Numbered from the stretch's first letter, positions 43,066 to 53,790 are shown. The stretch is 64,000 nt of DNA from Euborellia annulipes (GCA_023213315.1 JAKCPI010015774.1:18581-82580), one strand, 5' to 3'. The notes: generated from the letters alone by a model not told the origin. Made by a program: numbers and translations.

Positions 43066-44410
43066 TGTTTCAACGAGAACTAACGGTCGAAAGTTTAAAT
43101 CTTATGAGTTAATAATGGCTTACTCATAAGTTTAGGAAATTATTGGAAAAATAATTACTTTTATTATGGAGTTTAGAATATTTAGGAAACTTCCCTCTCA
43201 TGTTTACATTTGAAATGAGACTATTTTATTTAAAAATTTACAACAATGGGGCGAAACTTGGGCAATGCCCGGGGTCCCAAGTAAAAGGGACTCTGAACTC
43301 ATTCAACAAATTCTAAATTTTTCACATGAAAAATTTTAAATTCTTGGGAAATTTCATAATACTACGTTGTAAACAGGGTGGGGGGGGGAGAATGGGGATT
43401 CTAATATAAAAAAAAAATCTAATGAATATCTAATACTTACTGATTTCTTTTAAATTATTAATAAAAATTATACTAATTTTATTTATTCCCAACATGCACC
43501 CGTACATAGGGCAGATTGGGCGGAGGTGCCCCCGCACCACCCAGCACATACAGTATACAAATGAAGAAAAAAAAATTTCATTACTCAATTTTAATTTAAT
43601 TTTTTGAATTATTTATTTACATTTTTTTGTGTAAAAAACTGTAAAACATTTTTAATGACTAATTTTACGTTTTGGAACATCTAAATTGAGTATGCAAATT
43701 TACTGATCTCGAGATATCCCAAAATTGAAGATCTCGATATTTCTGAGTTAGGCCAGAGTCTAGAGAAGAACTTAACGAAGATAATGGAGGTACTGTCAAT
43801 AATCTAAATAGCCATCAATTAATGTGCATTTGATTTCTACAAAGATCATGAAGTCTTTGAGTTATCAAATGCACAGAAGGCACATTCCATTTCAAATCAA
43901 CACACTTTTGAACCCTACCATCTCAGATTTCAATGAAATTTGGATCATAGGTACAGTCCATAGAGAGTAAGAAAAAGCCCCAATTTCGACTTGATATCTC
44001 CTCTCAACTTGTTTAATAAATATGGCAAAAAAATTCACATAAAATATTTTAATACCTAAAAAAGATTCAAGTGCCCAAGCTAAAAAAAATAAATTGCAAT
44101 GGAGCGGTGTAAAAACGCAAAGTAAAAATTTGAAACATTTTTTATCAGGAAAGGCAAAGGACATAATAAGGAATATAAACAAAAATAATTTAAACAAAAG
44201 CCCTATTAGATGAAGAGAATTATTTGTGCGAAAACAAGCCATTGATGAAAAAGAAAGGGGTAATCCAACGTGATAAATGTATTTTTAGTTAAAAATCTTT
44301 CTTAAATTGTCAACCTCACCTTGTGCAACTTACACTAATTAATCAAGCTAAAAAAATCAAAATTAATTAAAACTAGGAATTTTAGTACGTATAAAAAAAT
44401 GTGTGTTTAC

Positions 44411-44414
<4 letters not shown>
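43066..44414. other. Gene-free interval
   Basis: G run near 43380 and a GGGCGGAGGTGCCCCCGC patch near 43518 suggest remnants of GC-rich miniature elements. A 116-codon minus frame at 43892-44242 is hydrophobic and AT-driven, without family resemblance. Confidence 0.35.

Positions 44415-44457
<43 letters not shown>
44415..44457 (+). repeat. (GA)n microsatellite
   Basis: About 20 GA units directly upstream of the GC-rich candidate promoter. GA runs are bound by GAGA-type factors in arthropods; relevance here is inference. Confidence 0.97.
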
Positions 44458-44460
<3 letters not shown>

Positions 44461-44539
44461 GGGAGTTGGAGTCAATCAATAGAATTGAATGAGAGTTGCG
44501 TTCATTCACTGATAGTAGTTGGCGTTCATTGAGCTCAAA

Positions 44540-44724
44540 GGACACGACGGAATCCGAACATGTCCGAATTAAGCCGAATGTCTAAAAGTGGGCGTGGCTT
44601 GGCATGCGAAAGGGAGGGTCCGAGAGCCGCATGGCCCCCTAGAGAACGCGCCTGCGGCAGTTCGCTTTTAGCCTTAGACCTGTCAATTACTCATTTTATA
44701 ATTCTGCAAGTTCTTCATTTGCAG
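44540..44724 (+). promoter_or_regulatory. Candidate core promoter, GC-rich
   Basis: This is among the most GC-rich unique stretches of the window. It contains GGGCGTGGC (GC/GT-box-like) near 44590, a TATA-like TTTATAAT at 44696-44703 and an initiator-like TTGCAGTG about 26 bases downstream at 44720-44727. The same TTGCAG could instead be a splice acceptor, being preceded by pyrimidine-rich TTCTTCATTT. It lies just upstream of the candidate exon. Confidence 0.35.
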
Positions 44725-44817
44725 TGTTTTATTTTGCTCATGTGCACCACGAAGCACAGCGAGCGGAGCCCGGCTGCTGGCGTCGCTGCCGTTGCCGCTA
44801 TGTCCGATTTTACTGAC
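44725..44817 (+). CDS. Candidate 5' exon with splice donor, gene unknown
   Basis: A GC-rich exon-sized block is followed by a near-consensus donor GAC|GTAAGT at 44818. The frame is open throughout and contains ATG at 44740 (MCTTKHSERSPAAGVAAVAA, then MSDFTD) and at 44800, where GCCGCTATGTCC is a fair initiation context. If translation starts at 44800 only six residues are coded before the intron. No second exon was recognised downstream. An upstream in-frame ATG at 44560 makes a longer frame through the TTGCAG. It could also be the first exon of a noncoding transcript. Confidence 0.3.
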
Positions 44818-45429
44818 GTAAGTTCTCACCGAACCACGAACCACGTGCTCTCACTCCACCTACCCACTTTAAATTTTACTATTCACCTGCAATCCAAGTC
44901 TTTAATTAAAAAGCACATTCAATATTTCCATTCCTTTTCTGTTTATTAGTATATTTGAGTATTTGTAATTTATAATATTTGACAACTGTCACATTAACTC
45001 AAACGATCCTTATCCGTATCGTGAGATTTCTCTTTTATATACATACCCTAGTATACCTTATATATTTTTTCGTAAAGATTTTGCTGGCTCTCCCCCTCCC
45101 ACTCCGTCTGCCGGTGGTCTAGGCTCTGCTTCCAATATTACTCACCTCACGGGGGGGGGGGGAGGAGCTCCCTTCTCCTGGTCCTGTAATGTCTTATATG
45201 GCCATATACAAGTGAGAGCTCTTTTAGTTTAATTTTCTAAATTTAAATTAAATTAAGTAATCCTTTTATTATTATTATTATTTTTTTTATTTAATAGACT
45301 GGCAAAATAGCAACTCTAATTGCAGAGTAATTTGAACGACTTAAGCAAAAGGAGTAGCTGCAATTTTGAGATTGCTAAAATATATATATTTACCTCGTAA
45401 ATAAGTAATTGTCTTAAGTATTTGTAACT
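44818..45429. other. Intron-like spacer downstream of candidate donor
   Basis: Contains a GC-richer patch 45090-45190 with a G run; its minus strand has GGTGAGTAAT, a donor-like word. No exon resolved. Confidence 0.3.
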
Positions 45430-45600
45430 CTAATCTCAGGTTGTTAGAAACTCAAAGGCCCGGGGCCTAAGAGAAAGAGCCGATCATTAATAGAAAGCCG
45501 AGGCTTGCCGTAGGCCTGCTGCAATTACTAATCTCTTATTAGGTTGCTTTGCATTTTTCAATCGGTTTCATATGCAATATACAAAGAATGAAAATTAATT
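45430..45600. promoter_or_regulatory. Unique block, weak regulatory candidate
   Basis: Repeat-free with GCAATTACTAATCTCTTATT and GCCGATCATTAATAG words; no frame. Confidence 0.22.
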
Positions 45601-45654
45601 TTATATTTTTACCATTTATTTTTTCAACTAAAAAAAATGTTTAACAATTTTTGT

Positions 45655-45735
45655 TAGTTACGGGCCGAACGTCCCCTGGCACCCGGGAATCCAACCCGGG
45701 ATCTCCAGCCATCCAGGGCATACGTGTTCTTTCCC
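45655..45735 (-). repeat. tRNA-like SINE fragment
   Basis: The minus strand has GATCCCGGGTTGGATTCCCG (box-B-like inside a stem) downstream of TGCCCTGGATGGCTGG (box-A-like). Single copy in the window, so the class is tentative. Confidence 0.35.
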
Positions 45736-47040
45736 TTGAATCTCCCCCAATATTCCTATGAATTGTTTGTTAGGTCCGGATCGAGGTAATAATTCTTATT
45801 TTCAAAATATAAATTTCAAGAGACTTTTTGTCGTTTTGAGACTTTAAACTATAAAAAGCCTATGCTATATATTAATTATAAGAATCAAATTATGCAGGCC
45901 TATTTATTTAAATAAATTTCACTTTAAAGTTTATAATTATCGGCAAATTTCTAAACTTGGGACTACAGGAGGGTGGATTTTTGTTTATAATGATATTTAA
46001 AAATGGAGCCGCCCGCTCAAGAAAAACCTGAGCCTCGCTATAAAAATAATCTATGCCTCTCTGATGCCACTTCAACCCTTTACAATGAATTATTTATATA
46101 GGCTTACTGTTATAATATTAAAATTACAAGCAAGCGACAAAAAATATTGATATAATGAGGGTTGTCTTCTTGAATCAAGATACCAAAGTCGTCTACGATG
46201 AAAAAATATCCTATATTCAAGAAGAGTCTAAGAAATTTTCCAAAGAAGTGAAAATATATCAATATATAAACGCCTTTGTTAAGCCATTGTGTATTTTTAC
46301 GTTAATTAAAATTTGAAAAAATTCCTGGTCAAGAGATCGTAGCTATAAAGAAGAAGAGATCATTTTAAAAATAGGTCAATGGACCGGACCGTTGCTGTGT
46401 TTATTTTAACCTCCTCTCATCTTTGTTTTGTTTTGGGGAAATAATATCAGAACCTCTGGTCCCACCAAATTCAACTCTAGTTAAAAACTTATTATATAGT
46501 TAACTGGTTAAAAAATTTATTTCTAAGTCAATTCTAATCTTGATATATAGGGGGATTAGTATCGGAATTCATTTAAATCAAATTTTTGCACTTTTTCTCT
46601 CCTGCACAACTAAAAAGCTCTAATAATTTTTATAAATAAGTCTGTGAAATTTAATTTAATAAATTAACCCACCCTTAGTTTGCGCCTCACTTGCCAGTAG
46701 AGCAAAGCGACCTCGTCATATTAATTATCAAATAATTTTGCATAAAACTTTATTAAAAATGTTTCTTCGGGTTTTGGTAAATAAAAATGAGTATCTAAAC
46801 CCGGGATAACATGATTTATTAATAATATATATATAAAAGCTTCTATTTAGGATGCCTCAAATTAATTTTAGATTATTATATATTATTACTTGTTTCTTTT
46901 TACCATTCCTATCTTAATAAGTTATCTAAATCCTGAACTCGGCCATCACGAATATTAGCAAGATGATGTTAAGATCTAAAAAGCTTATAGCTATAATTGT
47001 GGCTTGGATATTTTTTTAAACATATCTAATAGGAAGGCAA
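45736..47040. other. Gene-free AT-rich interval
   Basis: No repeat family or exon recognised. Confidence 0.35.
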
Positions 47041-47180
47041 ACGCCGAGAGATGATGCATGGCCTGGATGATCGGGGCAACGAGAAAGACCTGGATGGACC
47101 ACCCACGAGCCTCCTGCTCTCCGTCCCCGGCCCCGGCCCCGACCCCGACCCCGACCCCGTCCTCCATCCCCCATCTTCCG
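47041..47180. repeat. GC-rich patch with (CCCCGA)n
   Basis: The hexamer CCCCGG/CCCCGA repeats at 47128-47158 follow a balanced stretch that includes GGCCTGGATGATCGGGGC. Overlapping PGPDPD-type frames come from the hexamer. A coding origin cannot be excluded. Confidence 0.5.
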
Positions 47181-47891
47181 GAACCATTCCAATATATACC
47201 TTTTTTATTTTCCTTATTTCTGTTTATACTACTAGATTATTTGTCACTTAAAATTTTTCAAAATTTCATCTCGTTATAAATTCAAACTCATGTGTCATTA
47301 TTTTCAAATATAATTTATTAATATTATATTATCATGAGTAAATCAAAATATTTCCTTATGTTTTTGCCTTTCATAATGACTTAGAGATAGATAATTTCTG
47401 ATATGGCTGTGGCTAAACACTAGAAAGTAAATTCAAAGATCCTGGATCCAAGGTGGAAAATTTGTCTTCATGTCCTTATCCTTATAAATTTTAAACTTAT
47501 ATGTCTCTAACACTAGGGGGTTTTGACTGATTTCAATTCTAGAATATCAGTATAAACCTTTTGTTCAATATAGGCCTATATAATTTAGATCCAAAGACAA
47601 TCAATCGTTCGATTGACTCACTCATATAATAAAATAAAGAAATAACTTATCTATGTTAGAAGGGAGATTCCCAAATTTAGTGGCGGTAGCACCCTCCGGA
47701 CCCGAGAATTTTTAGTCCTCTCCCATTTTCAACCCCACTTCACTTTTTTTTGGATTATAAAATAAAATATTTCTACTTTTTTCTTGAAGATTGAATATTT
47801 TTAATATTTCTATATCAACAATCATTAAATTAGATACTTAATTTTAATATAAATAATGGAATGGAGTTAGCCAAGGAAAGAAAAAAAAAAA
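47181..47891. other. Gene-free AT-rich interval
   Basis: Nothing recognised. Confidence 0.35.
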
Positions 47892-48115
47892 CAATTTTTT
47901 TCTGTCGACGTTTCGAGCGCCGATCACGTTCTTCCCCGGGACAGTCTAATGTCAATTTTTACAGATTGTAGTAATTTGAGTATCATCAACAATCTGAACT
48001 TGATCTATTATTAACAATGTACAGTGTTAATGTTAGTTGAAGTTCTACAATCTGTAAGAACTGTCCCGAGGAAGAACGTGATTGGCGCACGAAACGTCGA
48101 CAGAAATTTTTTTTT
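47892..48115. mobile_element. Inverted-repeat element P4 with hammerhead-like arms
   Basis: Arms 47892-47972 and 48040-48115 are inverted copies: TCTGTCGACGTTTCG, GATCACGTTCTTCC, GGGACAG and TTACAGATTGTAG. Poly-A and poly-T lie at the outer edges. The right arm holds CCGAGGA and GAAACGTC in hammerhead order. No protein. Confidence 0.82.
48061..48103 (+). ncRNA. Hammerhead-like ribozyme, right arm of P4
   Basis: CTGTC (48061-48065) abuts the core CCGAGGA (48066-48072). GAAACGTC (48091-48098) is followed at once by GACAG (48099-48103), which pairs with CTGTC as stem I. Stem III would be the self-complementary ACGU, favouring a dimer. Stem II is weak (GTG/CAC, three pairs). The left arm has CCGGGGA, a core change. 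Confidence 0.45.
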
Positions 48116-48602
48116 TTAAGCTGAGTGCATTTCATTATTTATATTTAATACTCACAGCCAGTACAAAAAATTGTATATTTAATTTTAATGTTGTTTATCA
48201 TCGACCTATTTATTTATTTATTTTTTTTTTTTTAAGGAGGGTAACCGATCCGATATTACCCCACGGTATCTTTTCTTATCTTAGGTCAGCCATTTCATGA
48301 CTTTCAATTATAAATAAAAACAAGCAAGGTTTTTGTCTTTAAAATAATTGCTCCTTTTCATATGCTTGGTTTCTACTAATTTTTAATTACCCCCCGCCAC
48401 ACATTTTTTTTGTTTATCGTCTTTTTCGGCATCAAAAGCCATTTAGCCCCCATCGCTATTTATTATTAATAGCCAATTAAAATAAAATAAATTTTTCTCG
48501 CGGGACCTTCCCCACGAGAAGCTATCTTCTCTCTTGGCCACGGGCCACTTCTAAGTCTTTAATTTTAATAAAACATAATAATAATAATAATAATAATAAT
48601 AA
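48116..48602. other. Gene-free AT-rich interval
   Basis: Ends in an (AAT)n run at 48577-48602. No exon. Confidence 0.35.
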
Positions 48603-48672
48603 ATTCAAAATTAAAACAATTTAATAATAATTAAAAGTAAACACTTAAAAGTTTAAAAAATGAGTTTTATTT

Positions 48673-48714
48673 GGTTTATGTGCATTTCGATGTTAAAACA
48701 TCATCATCAGAACC
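48673..48714 (-). ncRNA. Hammerhead ribozyme candidate, left arm of P5
   Basis: Minus strand: stem I GGTT, core CTGATGA, T, stem II GATGTT-tt-AACATC, GAA, stem III ATG-ca-CAT, A (position before the predicted cleavage), stem I AACC. All three helices close flush around the invariant CUGANGA and GAA elements. The two-base loop on a three-pair stem III resembles minimal natural hammerheads. This is the best ribozyme candidate in the window; cleavage is untested. Confidence 0.65.
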
Positions 48715-48726
48715 AGTTTGTAATAA

Positions 48727-48765
48727 GGTTCTGATGATGTTTTAATATCGAAATGCACATAAACC
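48727..48765 (+). ncRNA. Hammerhead ribozyme candidate, right arm of P5
   Basis: Stem I GGTT (48727-48730), core CTGATGA (48731-48737), then a stem II shortened relative to the left arm and containing a G-T pair, GAA (48750-48752), stem III ATG-ca-CAT, A (48761), stem I AACC (48762-48765). The loss of three bases in stem II probably weakens it. Confidence 0.5.
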
Positions 48766-48838
48766 AAATAAAACTCCTTTTTTAAACTTTTAAGTGTTTA
48801 CTTTTAATTATTATTAAATTATTTTAATTTTCAAAATG

Positions 48839-49274
48839 TTTAAACTAGTGCCTACGGTGAATTCTTTAGATTATATAATAATAAACTGATCCAACTTTAG
48901 TTAATTTCATATACCGCACTTGGTATCTGGATAGACATATACCATAAATATATGGCGAGCATAAAGCAATGTTTTTTCTATAATACTAATAAATAACTTT
49001 TTCGGATTTCTTTCTTTTCCTTTTATTTTGTATAGCCAAGTGAGAGCTCTTTGATTGAAAAACAGCTAATTAGTATTTTACATTTATATGATATTCGCAA
49101 AACTCGAAAAGGCCAAATAAAGTAGGTAGCCCACATGCTGAGTACAAAAGGGCAGATTCTTGGTTCATCTCCCGGCGGTAGGCCTCCTACTCTTTTCGGC
49201 CTTTTAAGTTACTAAATATAAAAAATATAAATTATAATTCCTGTTTTGGATTCAAAAAGAGTATTCGTTTATAG
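48839..49274. other. Gene-free interval
   Basis: AAGTGAGAGCTCTTTGAT near 49039 repeats a word at 45209. No exon. Confidence 0.3.
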
Positions 49275-49455
49275 CAGTGGTTCCCAACCTGGGGGTGATC
49301 GCCCCAGTGGGCGATTTGTGTTATCAAGGGGACAATAATTAAATGGGGGGGGGGCGATGAGTATCAAAGGGGAAAAAATTATTAGAGATTTTTAAAAGAA
49401 CAAAAATAAAAAATCTCTTATTTAAAGGATCGCCAGGATTGAGGGGGACAAAAAA
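49275..49455 (+). mobile_element. Probable hAT left end (CAGTGGTTCCCAACCT)
   Basis: CAGTGGTTCCCAACCTGGGG is a typical hAT terminus, followed by GTGATCGCC and a G run. No right end with matching octamer was found, so the element is truncated or diverged. Confidence 0.45.
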
Positions 49456-50340
49456 TTGTCATAAAAATAACATACTAGTAGTCTGGAGATAAATCCAATT
49501 TAGAATCGCAACGTCACTATTTAATAAAGATTGACCGAAAAAAGAACAATTTTTGTTATTTCTTCATAAAAATAAAATTATTATTCGATTTTTAAAAGAT
49601 TTGGGTAGAGATAAATAATAAAAATCTTGCCTAACTACTCCTAGCGTCAGGAGTATTTTTTTAAAATAAATTTTTGCCATTAATTGTGGTTTATTTTAGT
49701 AATTAAAAAAAATTTCAACGTTTCGGTCACTATTTCTGTTATTCGCTTTAAAAAAAACCTTACTGAGATTTATTTTTAACTTTGAAATAGAATACTTTTT
49801 TGTTAAAAATTTTAAATCATGTTTTGTACGTAGATGCAGATGCAGATCGCAGAATCCGTGAATTTGATTCAATTTGAACCATGTAAATGTGTGTATGTAC
49901 AGCAGGTATATTTCTGTAACATGCACAAATTGATGCACAATTGAGCTAAGAATGACCGGATAAAACTGTTTTGGTTGTTTTTATATAGGCTTACTGTCAA
50001 AAAATTGTTTAAAATAATAAAATTGCTTTATTATTTACACTTCACATTAAAATTAGGCATCTAATGAAAATGCAAAGGGGACGAAGGCTGTTAGTGAGCC
50101 TCCGGAAAGGGGAGATGGGCAAAAAGCTGGTTTATTATTTATTATTTATAGGTAATTAGATTTCTCTGTTGGGATTCTCTTTATTTTAAGTAACCATGTC
50201 TACCTGTATTTGTTTAAACATCTGATTAATTTTGTTGAGGCTTACATCTCAACGTTTAGGCTATTTGTTCTAAATTTTCTCAGAGTCCTAAAGATTTGAT
50301 CTATAGCCTCGTGATTATAAAATGTATTTGTCATCAAAAA
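49456..50340. other. Gene-free AT-rich interval
   Basis: No supported exon; an 80-codon minus frame at 49696-49938 has no recognisable features. Confidence 0.35.
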
Positions 50341-50395
50341 AAAAAGTGTCGATGGCCGTCATGGAGTTTTTCTCTGATTTGCTCGGAACCGGAAG

Positions 50396-50494
50396 GAACC
50401 ACGGATTGAAGAGGCACTGAAGAAATCAAGAGCAGAACATGAGACCAAGAGGTCTCCAAAATCAACTGAATATTTAACGAGACATTTGTTTTAA
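50396..50494 (+). CDS. Candidate 3'-terminal exon, uncertain
   Basis: After a possible acceptor (GCTCGGAACCGGAAG) the frame reads EPRIEEALKKSRAEHETK, then RSPKSTEYLTRHLF and TAA at 50492-50494. An AATAAA lies about 12 bases downstream (near 50505). The charged composition looks protein-like. The upstream tract is only moderately pyrimidine-rich. No family is recognised. It could be a processed remnant or chance. Confidence 0.2.
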   Translation, partial: EPRIEEALKKSRAEHETKRSPKSTEYLTRHLF

Positions 50495-50539
50495 ATTGTT
50501 ATTGAATAAATTCCCAGCTATATTATGTTAAATAAATTG

Positions 50540-51054
50540 TTTGAGTCCAGCAGCCAACAATTTCACGCCTGCGAACCGACAACTGATTTAGGATAAATCA
50601 AATATTCTTTATTAGAAAATTCGATCATGTAGTAGCTGTGAAATTTTATTTAACTGCATCTGTCCGCCTGGACAACATCTGATAGTTAGAATAATGTTTA
50701 ATTCTGCTTTAGTATATGGCCAAGTATACATTTAAATAAAAGAGGTAGTTAAAGACGGCTTCTTTTATTTTGTATACTCTTTTGTAGCTATTTATGGGAA
50801 AGGTATATTTAATTTCATACTCAAAGGATAATTATTTTCTCTAATAAATATGGCTAGTGTAATTTTTATTTTACAATTTCCCTGTCGATAAAATAATAAT
50901 AGATTATCATATTAGGAATAATACTAAAATAATGATTGTTATACTAGTAAAATTTAAATAAGAATCATTTGAAATAATTTCTCACTTTAGAATTTCGAAC
51001 CATATAAGCTCCAGAGGGAATGCTAAATTTAAATCTTCTTTATTTTCATTTTTT
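50540..51054. other. Gene-free interval
   Basis: A balanced patch 50555-50700 (CAATTTCACGCCTGCGAACC, GTCCGCCTGGACAACATC) has no frame or repeat match. Confidence 0.3.
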
Positions 51055-52075
51055 TTTTACTTACTCTTACTCTAAATATGAAATACAGACATGTCAAAAA
51101 TTCGATGTTGAGATTTTGATGGAAATACATGTTTTGAGGTCCCCTGAGTCCAAAAAAGTGGATCCCGCAAATTCGTCTGTGTGTGTGTGTGTGTAACGAT
51201 TTTTAGCATGAAGAAATTGAGCTACCGGATTGAAATTTTATATTTAAGTTAGGTTCTTTACTGGACACTCAAAATAAACTTTTGAACAAAATCGGCCAAA
51301 GAGTACTAGTACTTTACTGATATTCTTTTTCAGTTTTTTTCGATTTTTTTCAATTTTCGTTTCACCAAAATTGATTAAAATTCAAAAATCAATTATTTTT
51401 TAATTAAAATGTATATTCTTATTTTCCCCTTGAAGTGTTTTGAAGCACATTTTACTCTTGTACTTAATAGGAAAGATAGGAGAAATGGTTGCCATGGTAG
51501 CAGAATATAAATCTTTTTCTTTTTAGATTAAATCCATAAATCAACTATTTTTTATATTCCTTTTAAAAAGTATATCAGTAAAATTTTTCGTGAATTTTTC
51601 TTGTTTGAAGTACACTTTACTGATGTATTTCAGATTTTTCAAATTCATTTTCCGGTTTTTCCTTCCATAGAGCCAATGTTAAATCCAAATGGAGATTAGT
51701 ATCTTAATTTCGATTCAAAAGGGGGTCCCCTTTGGAACTTTTTACAAATTTTAAAAAATCTTTTCCAATTCTTATGAAATTTTGTATTTATTTAGGATTC
51801 TCTAGTGGGTATAAAATATCCAAATGTGAGATTAAAATTTTGAAAAATAACCATAGTTTATTTCAAGCAGTCAACATTTAAAATACACAGAGCCTATGCA
51901 AATTTTGAATCAATTGCATTTTTTTACTTTTTACTTATTAAATGCAAGTGGTCAAGTTTGAAACTAAGGTGCTATGAGAAACTAAATATATCTCAACACA
52001 AAAAATCTGGTGTGATGTCTATTACCGAAGGGTAAGAGAAAGTGCCAGTCACACGAGATTTTTTTTTAAATCGAA
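51055..52075 (+). mobile_element. Family D element, copy 6 (longest)
   Basis: D order in plus orientation: TCAAAAATTCGATGTTGAG, ATACATGTTTTGAGGTCC, a (GT)n run at 51175-51196, AAATCGGCCAAAGAGTACTA, GGTTGCCATGGTAGC, an inserted middle (51540-51960), ATATATCTCAACACAAAAAA and the module CTGGTGTGATG ... CAGTCACACGAGA. The middle segment (ATTTTTCGTGAATTTTTCTTG, ATAGAGCCAATGTTAAATCC) recurs inverted at 56985-57100. Confidence 0.82.
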
Positions 52076-52454
52076 TATATTTCCTCCATGATCATTTAAA
52101 TTTTCTCTTATTTTTTTATCATGTCATTTGTATGGATAAAAATAAAAAGGATCTCGTTAGAATCTCTAATTGAATTTATATTACATTTAAGGAGATGATT
52201 AGAGAGTCATTCTTGATAACATCACTTAGCAATTCACTTCTCTCAGTCTTTCTGTTAACATCTAATATGATCTTGATAACCCGAGTATCATTTATCAAGA
52301 TAATTATTTTCAATTTACAATTTAATAATATACTTTTACTTTTAGAGGTTTGAAAAATAATTATTATTTTGAGAAAGTAAAAATTAAGTTTTGATTAATT
52401 GATTTAGACTGACAATTATGGTTATTAGAAATAAATAACATCTTTTTTGCATAA
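52076..52454. other. AT-rich spacer
   Basis: Nothing recognised. Confidence 0.3.
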
Positions 52455-52914
52455 ATTTATAAACTTGGGAAAATATTTATATTTTGTTATCATAGCCTCC
52501 TCTTTCCTATGAATTACAAGAGTAAAGTGTGCTTCAAACAATTTTGAGGGCAAAATGAAAATATCCATTTTAAAGAGCATTTAAAAAATAATTGTTTTTT
52601 GGATTTTAATTAAAATAGTTAAAGCAAATTTTGAGAAAATCGAAAAAAAACTGAAAAAGTACATCAGTAAAGTACTAGTACTTTTTGGCCGATTTTGTTT
52701 AAAAGCTTATTTACACAAGTTCGGAAGGCGCCTAACTTAAATATAAAATTTCAGTCTCATAGCTCAATTCCTGCATGCTTAAAATTGACTTTTTTGGATT
52801 CAGGGGGCCTGGAAAAACGTGTATATCCATGAAAACCTCGACATCGAACCTTTGACATGAATCCAATGCTTTCTCTCTCGAAATATTAAAATATATAGAG
52901 GTAAGAGAAAGTAA
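52455..52914 (-). mobile_element. Family D element, copy 7
   Basis: Reversed D: CAAAATGAAAATATCCATTT, TAGTACTTTTTGGCCGATTT, ACTTAAATATAAAATTTCAG, CTCGACATCGAACC and the terminal hairpin CTTTCTCTCTCG ... GAGGTAAGAGAAAGTA. Lies inverted with respect to D6, 0.4 kb away. Confidence 0.82.
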
Positions 52915-53539
52915 TAATTTGCCGTACAACATCCCCCCTATTTAAAGTTTTTTAGCCCCCGGGCTCCTCTCCCTCTTGGCTAAGGACTTGTATAAAAATT
53001 ATATCCCAAAATATAATTAAAGAACAAACTATATGTATTTGTAATAGAGGCAGACGTTTACTCAAGCAAGACTCCTTGAATTTTTATAGGCTATAAATAA
53101 TAAAATGCTCACCACCTATATTTATTGACGAGAAAGATGAGAAGACGAGACGAGAAAAGATGCCATAACGTCAACAAATGGAAAAAATAAAAATTGATTT
53201 TAAAAATATTTTTTATTTAATATCAGGACTATTTAATTCTTTAGAAAATTAAAAAAAAAAAAATAATCCCATCTCATTTAACTTGCTCTGACTTAAACTT
53301 TCGTGTGAAATTTAAAGTTTTATTACCTATTAAAATATTTAGTAATTTATTAATGATAATTATTTTTTAAGCTAATCTTCCCCCAAGAGGCAAAGAATCA
53401 AATTTTCGACTTTTTTCCTTCACTAATTAAGACAAAGACTTCTGCTATTGAAGTCATTAAATAAAATTCTTCTAAAAGAAGCTGCTTTCTAAAATAAGAT
53501 CTTTTTGAAATTAATTAATATATTCTTCTATTTTTTATT
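52915..53539. other. Gene-free AT-rich interval
   Basis: Nothing recognised. Confidence 0.35.
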
Positions 53540-53790
53540 TGAAAGGAGATTAATTATTTGCGTAAAGGGAAGCTACAGGTGAGATGGGATACTCTGTCTC
53601 AGAGCGGGATTTGCTATGAGTTCCTGCGGGACCTCTGACCTCGCATTAATTGTGGGATACATATGAGGCGAGAATATAAATTAGAGAGACATCGCCAGGG
53701 GTCGTAGAATTTGAATATCCGCCCCTCCTCGGCTCCGGCTTCGCTTTATAATTAACACCTGCAACAATCCTCGATATTATAATTATAGTA
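53540..53790. promoter_or_regulatory. Unique block, candidate regulatory element
   Basis: Balanced, repeat-free, CpG-containing. Words include CTACAGGTGAGATGGG, TCGCATTAATTGTGGG and TATAATTAACACCTGC (E-box CACCTG beside TAATTA). A donor-like AGGTGAGA near 53576 has no supported exon. Confidence 0.3.

Larger units (their letters stand above)
48603..48838. mobile_element. Inverted-repeat element P5 with two hammerheads
   Basis: Arms 48603-48714 and 48727-48838 are inverted copies over about 112 bases, separated by 12 bases. Words include AAGTAAACACTTAAAAG, GAGTTTTATTTGGTTTATG, TGCATTTCGATGTTAAAAC and CATCAGAACC. Each arm holds a hammerhead pattern reading outward from the centre. The closing CAAAATGTTTNAA flank resembles that of P6. 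Confidence 0.9.

Noticed and set aside
43892..44242. 116-codon minus-strand frame with hydrophobic stretches
   Set aside because: Phe/Leu/Ile bias is expected from AT-rich DNA; no splice sites, start context or family resemblance.
47051..47279. Proline/aspartate repeat frames
   Set aside because: Produced by the CCCCGA hexamer run in two frames.
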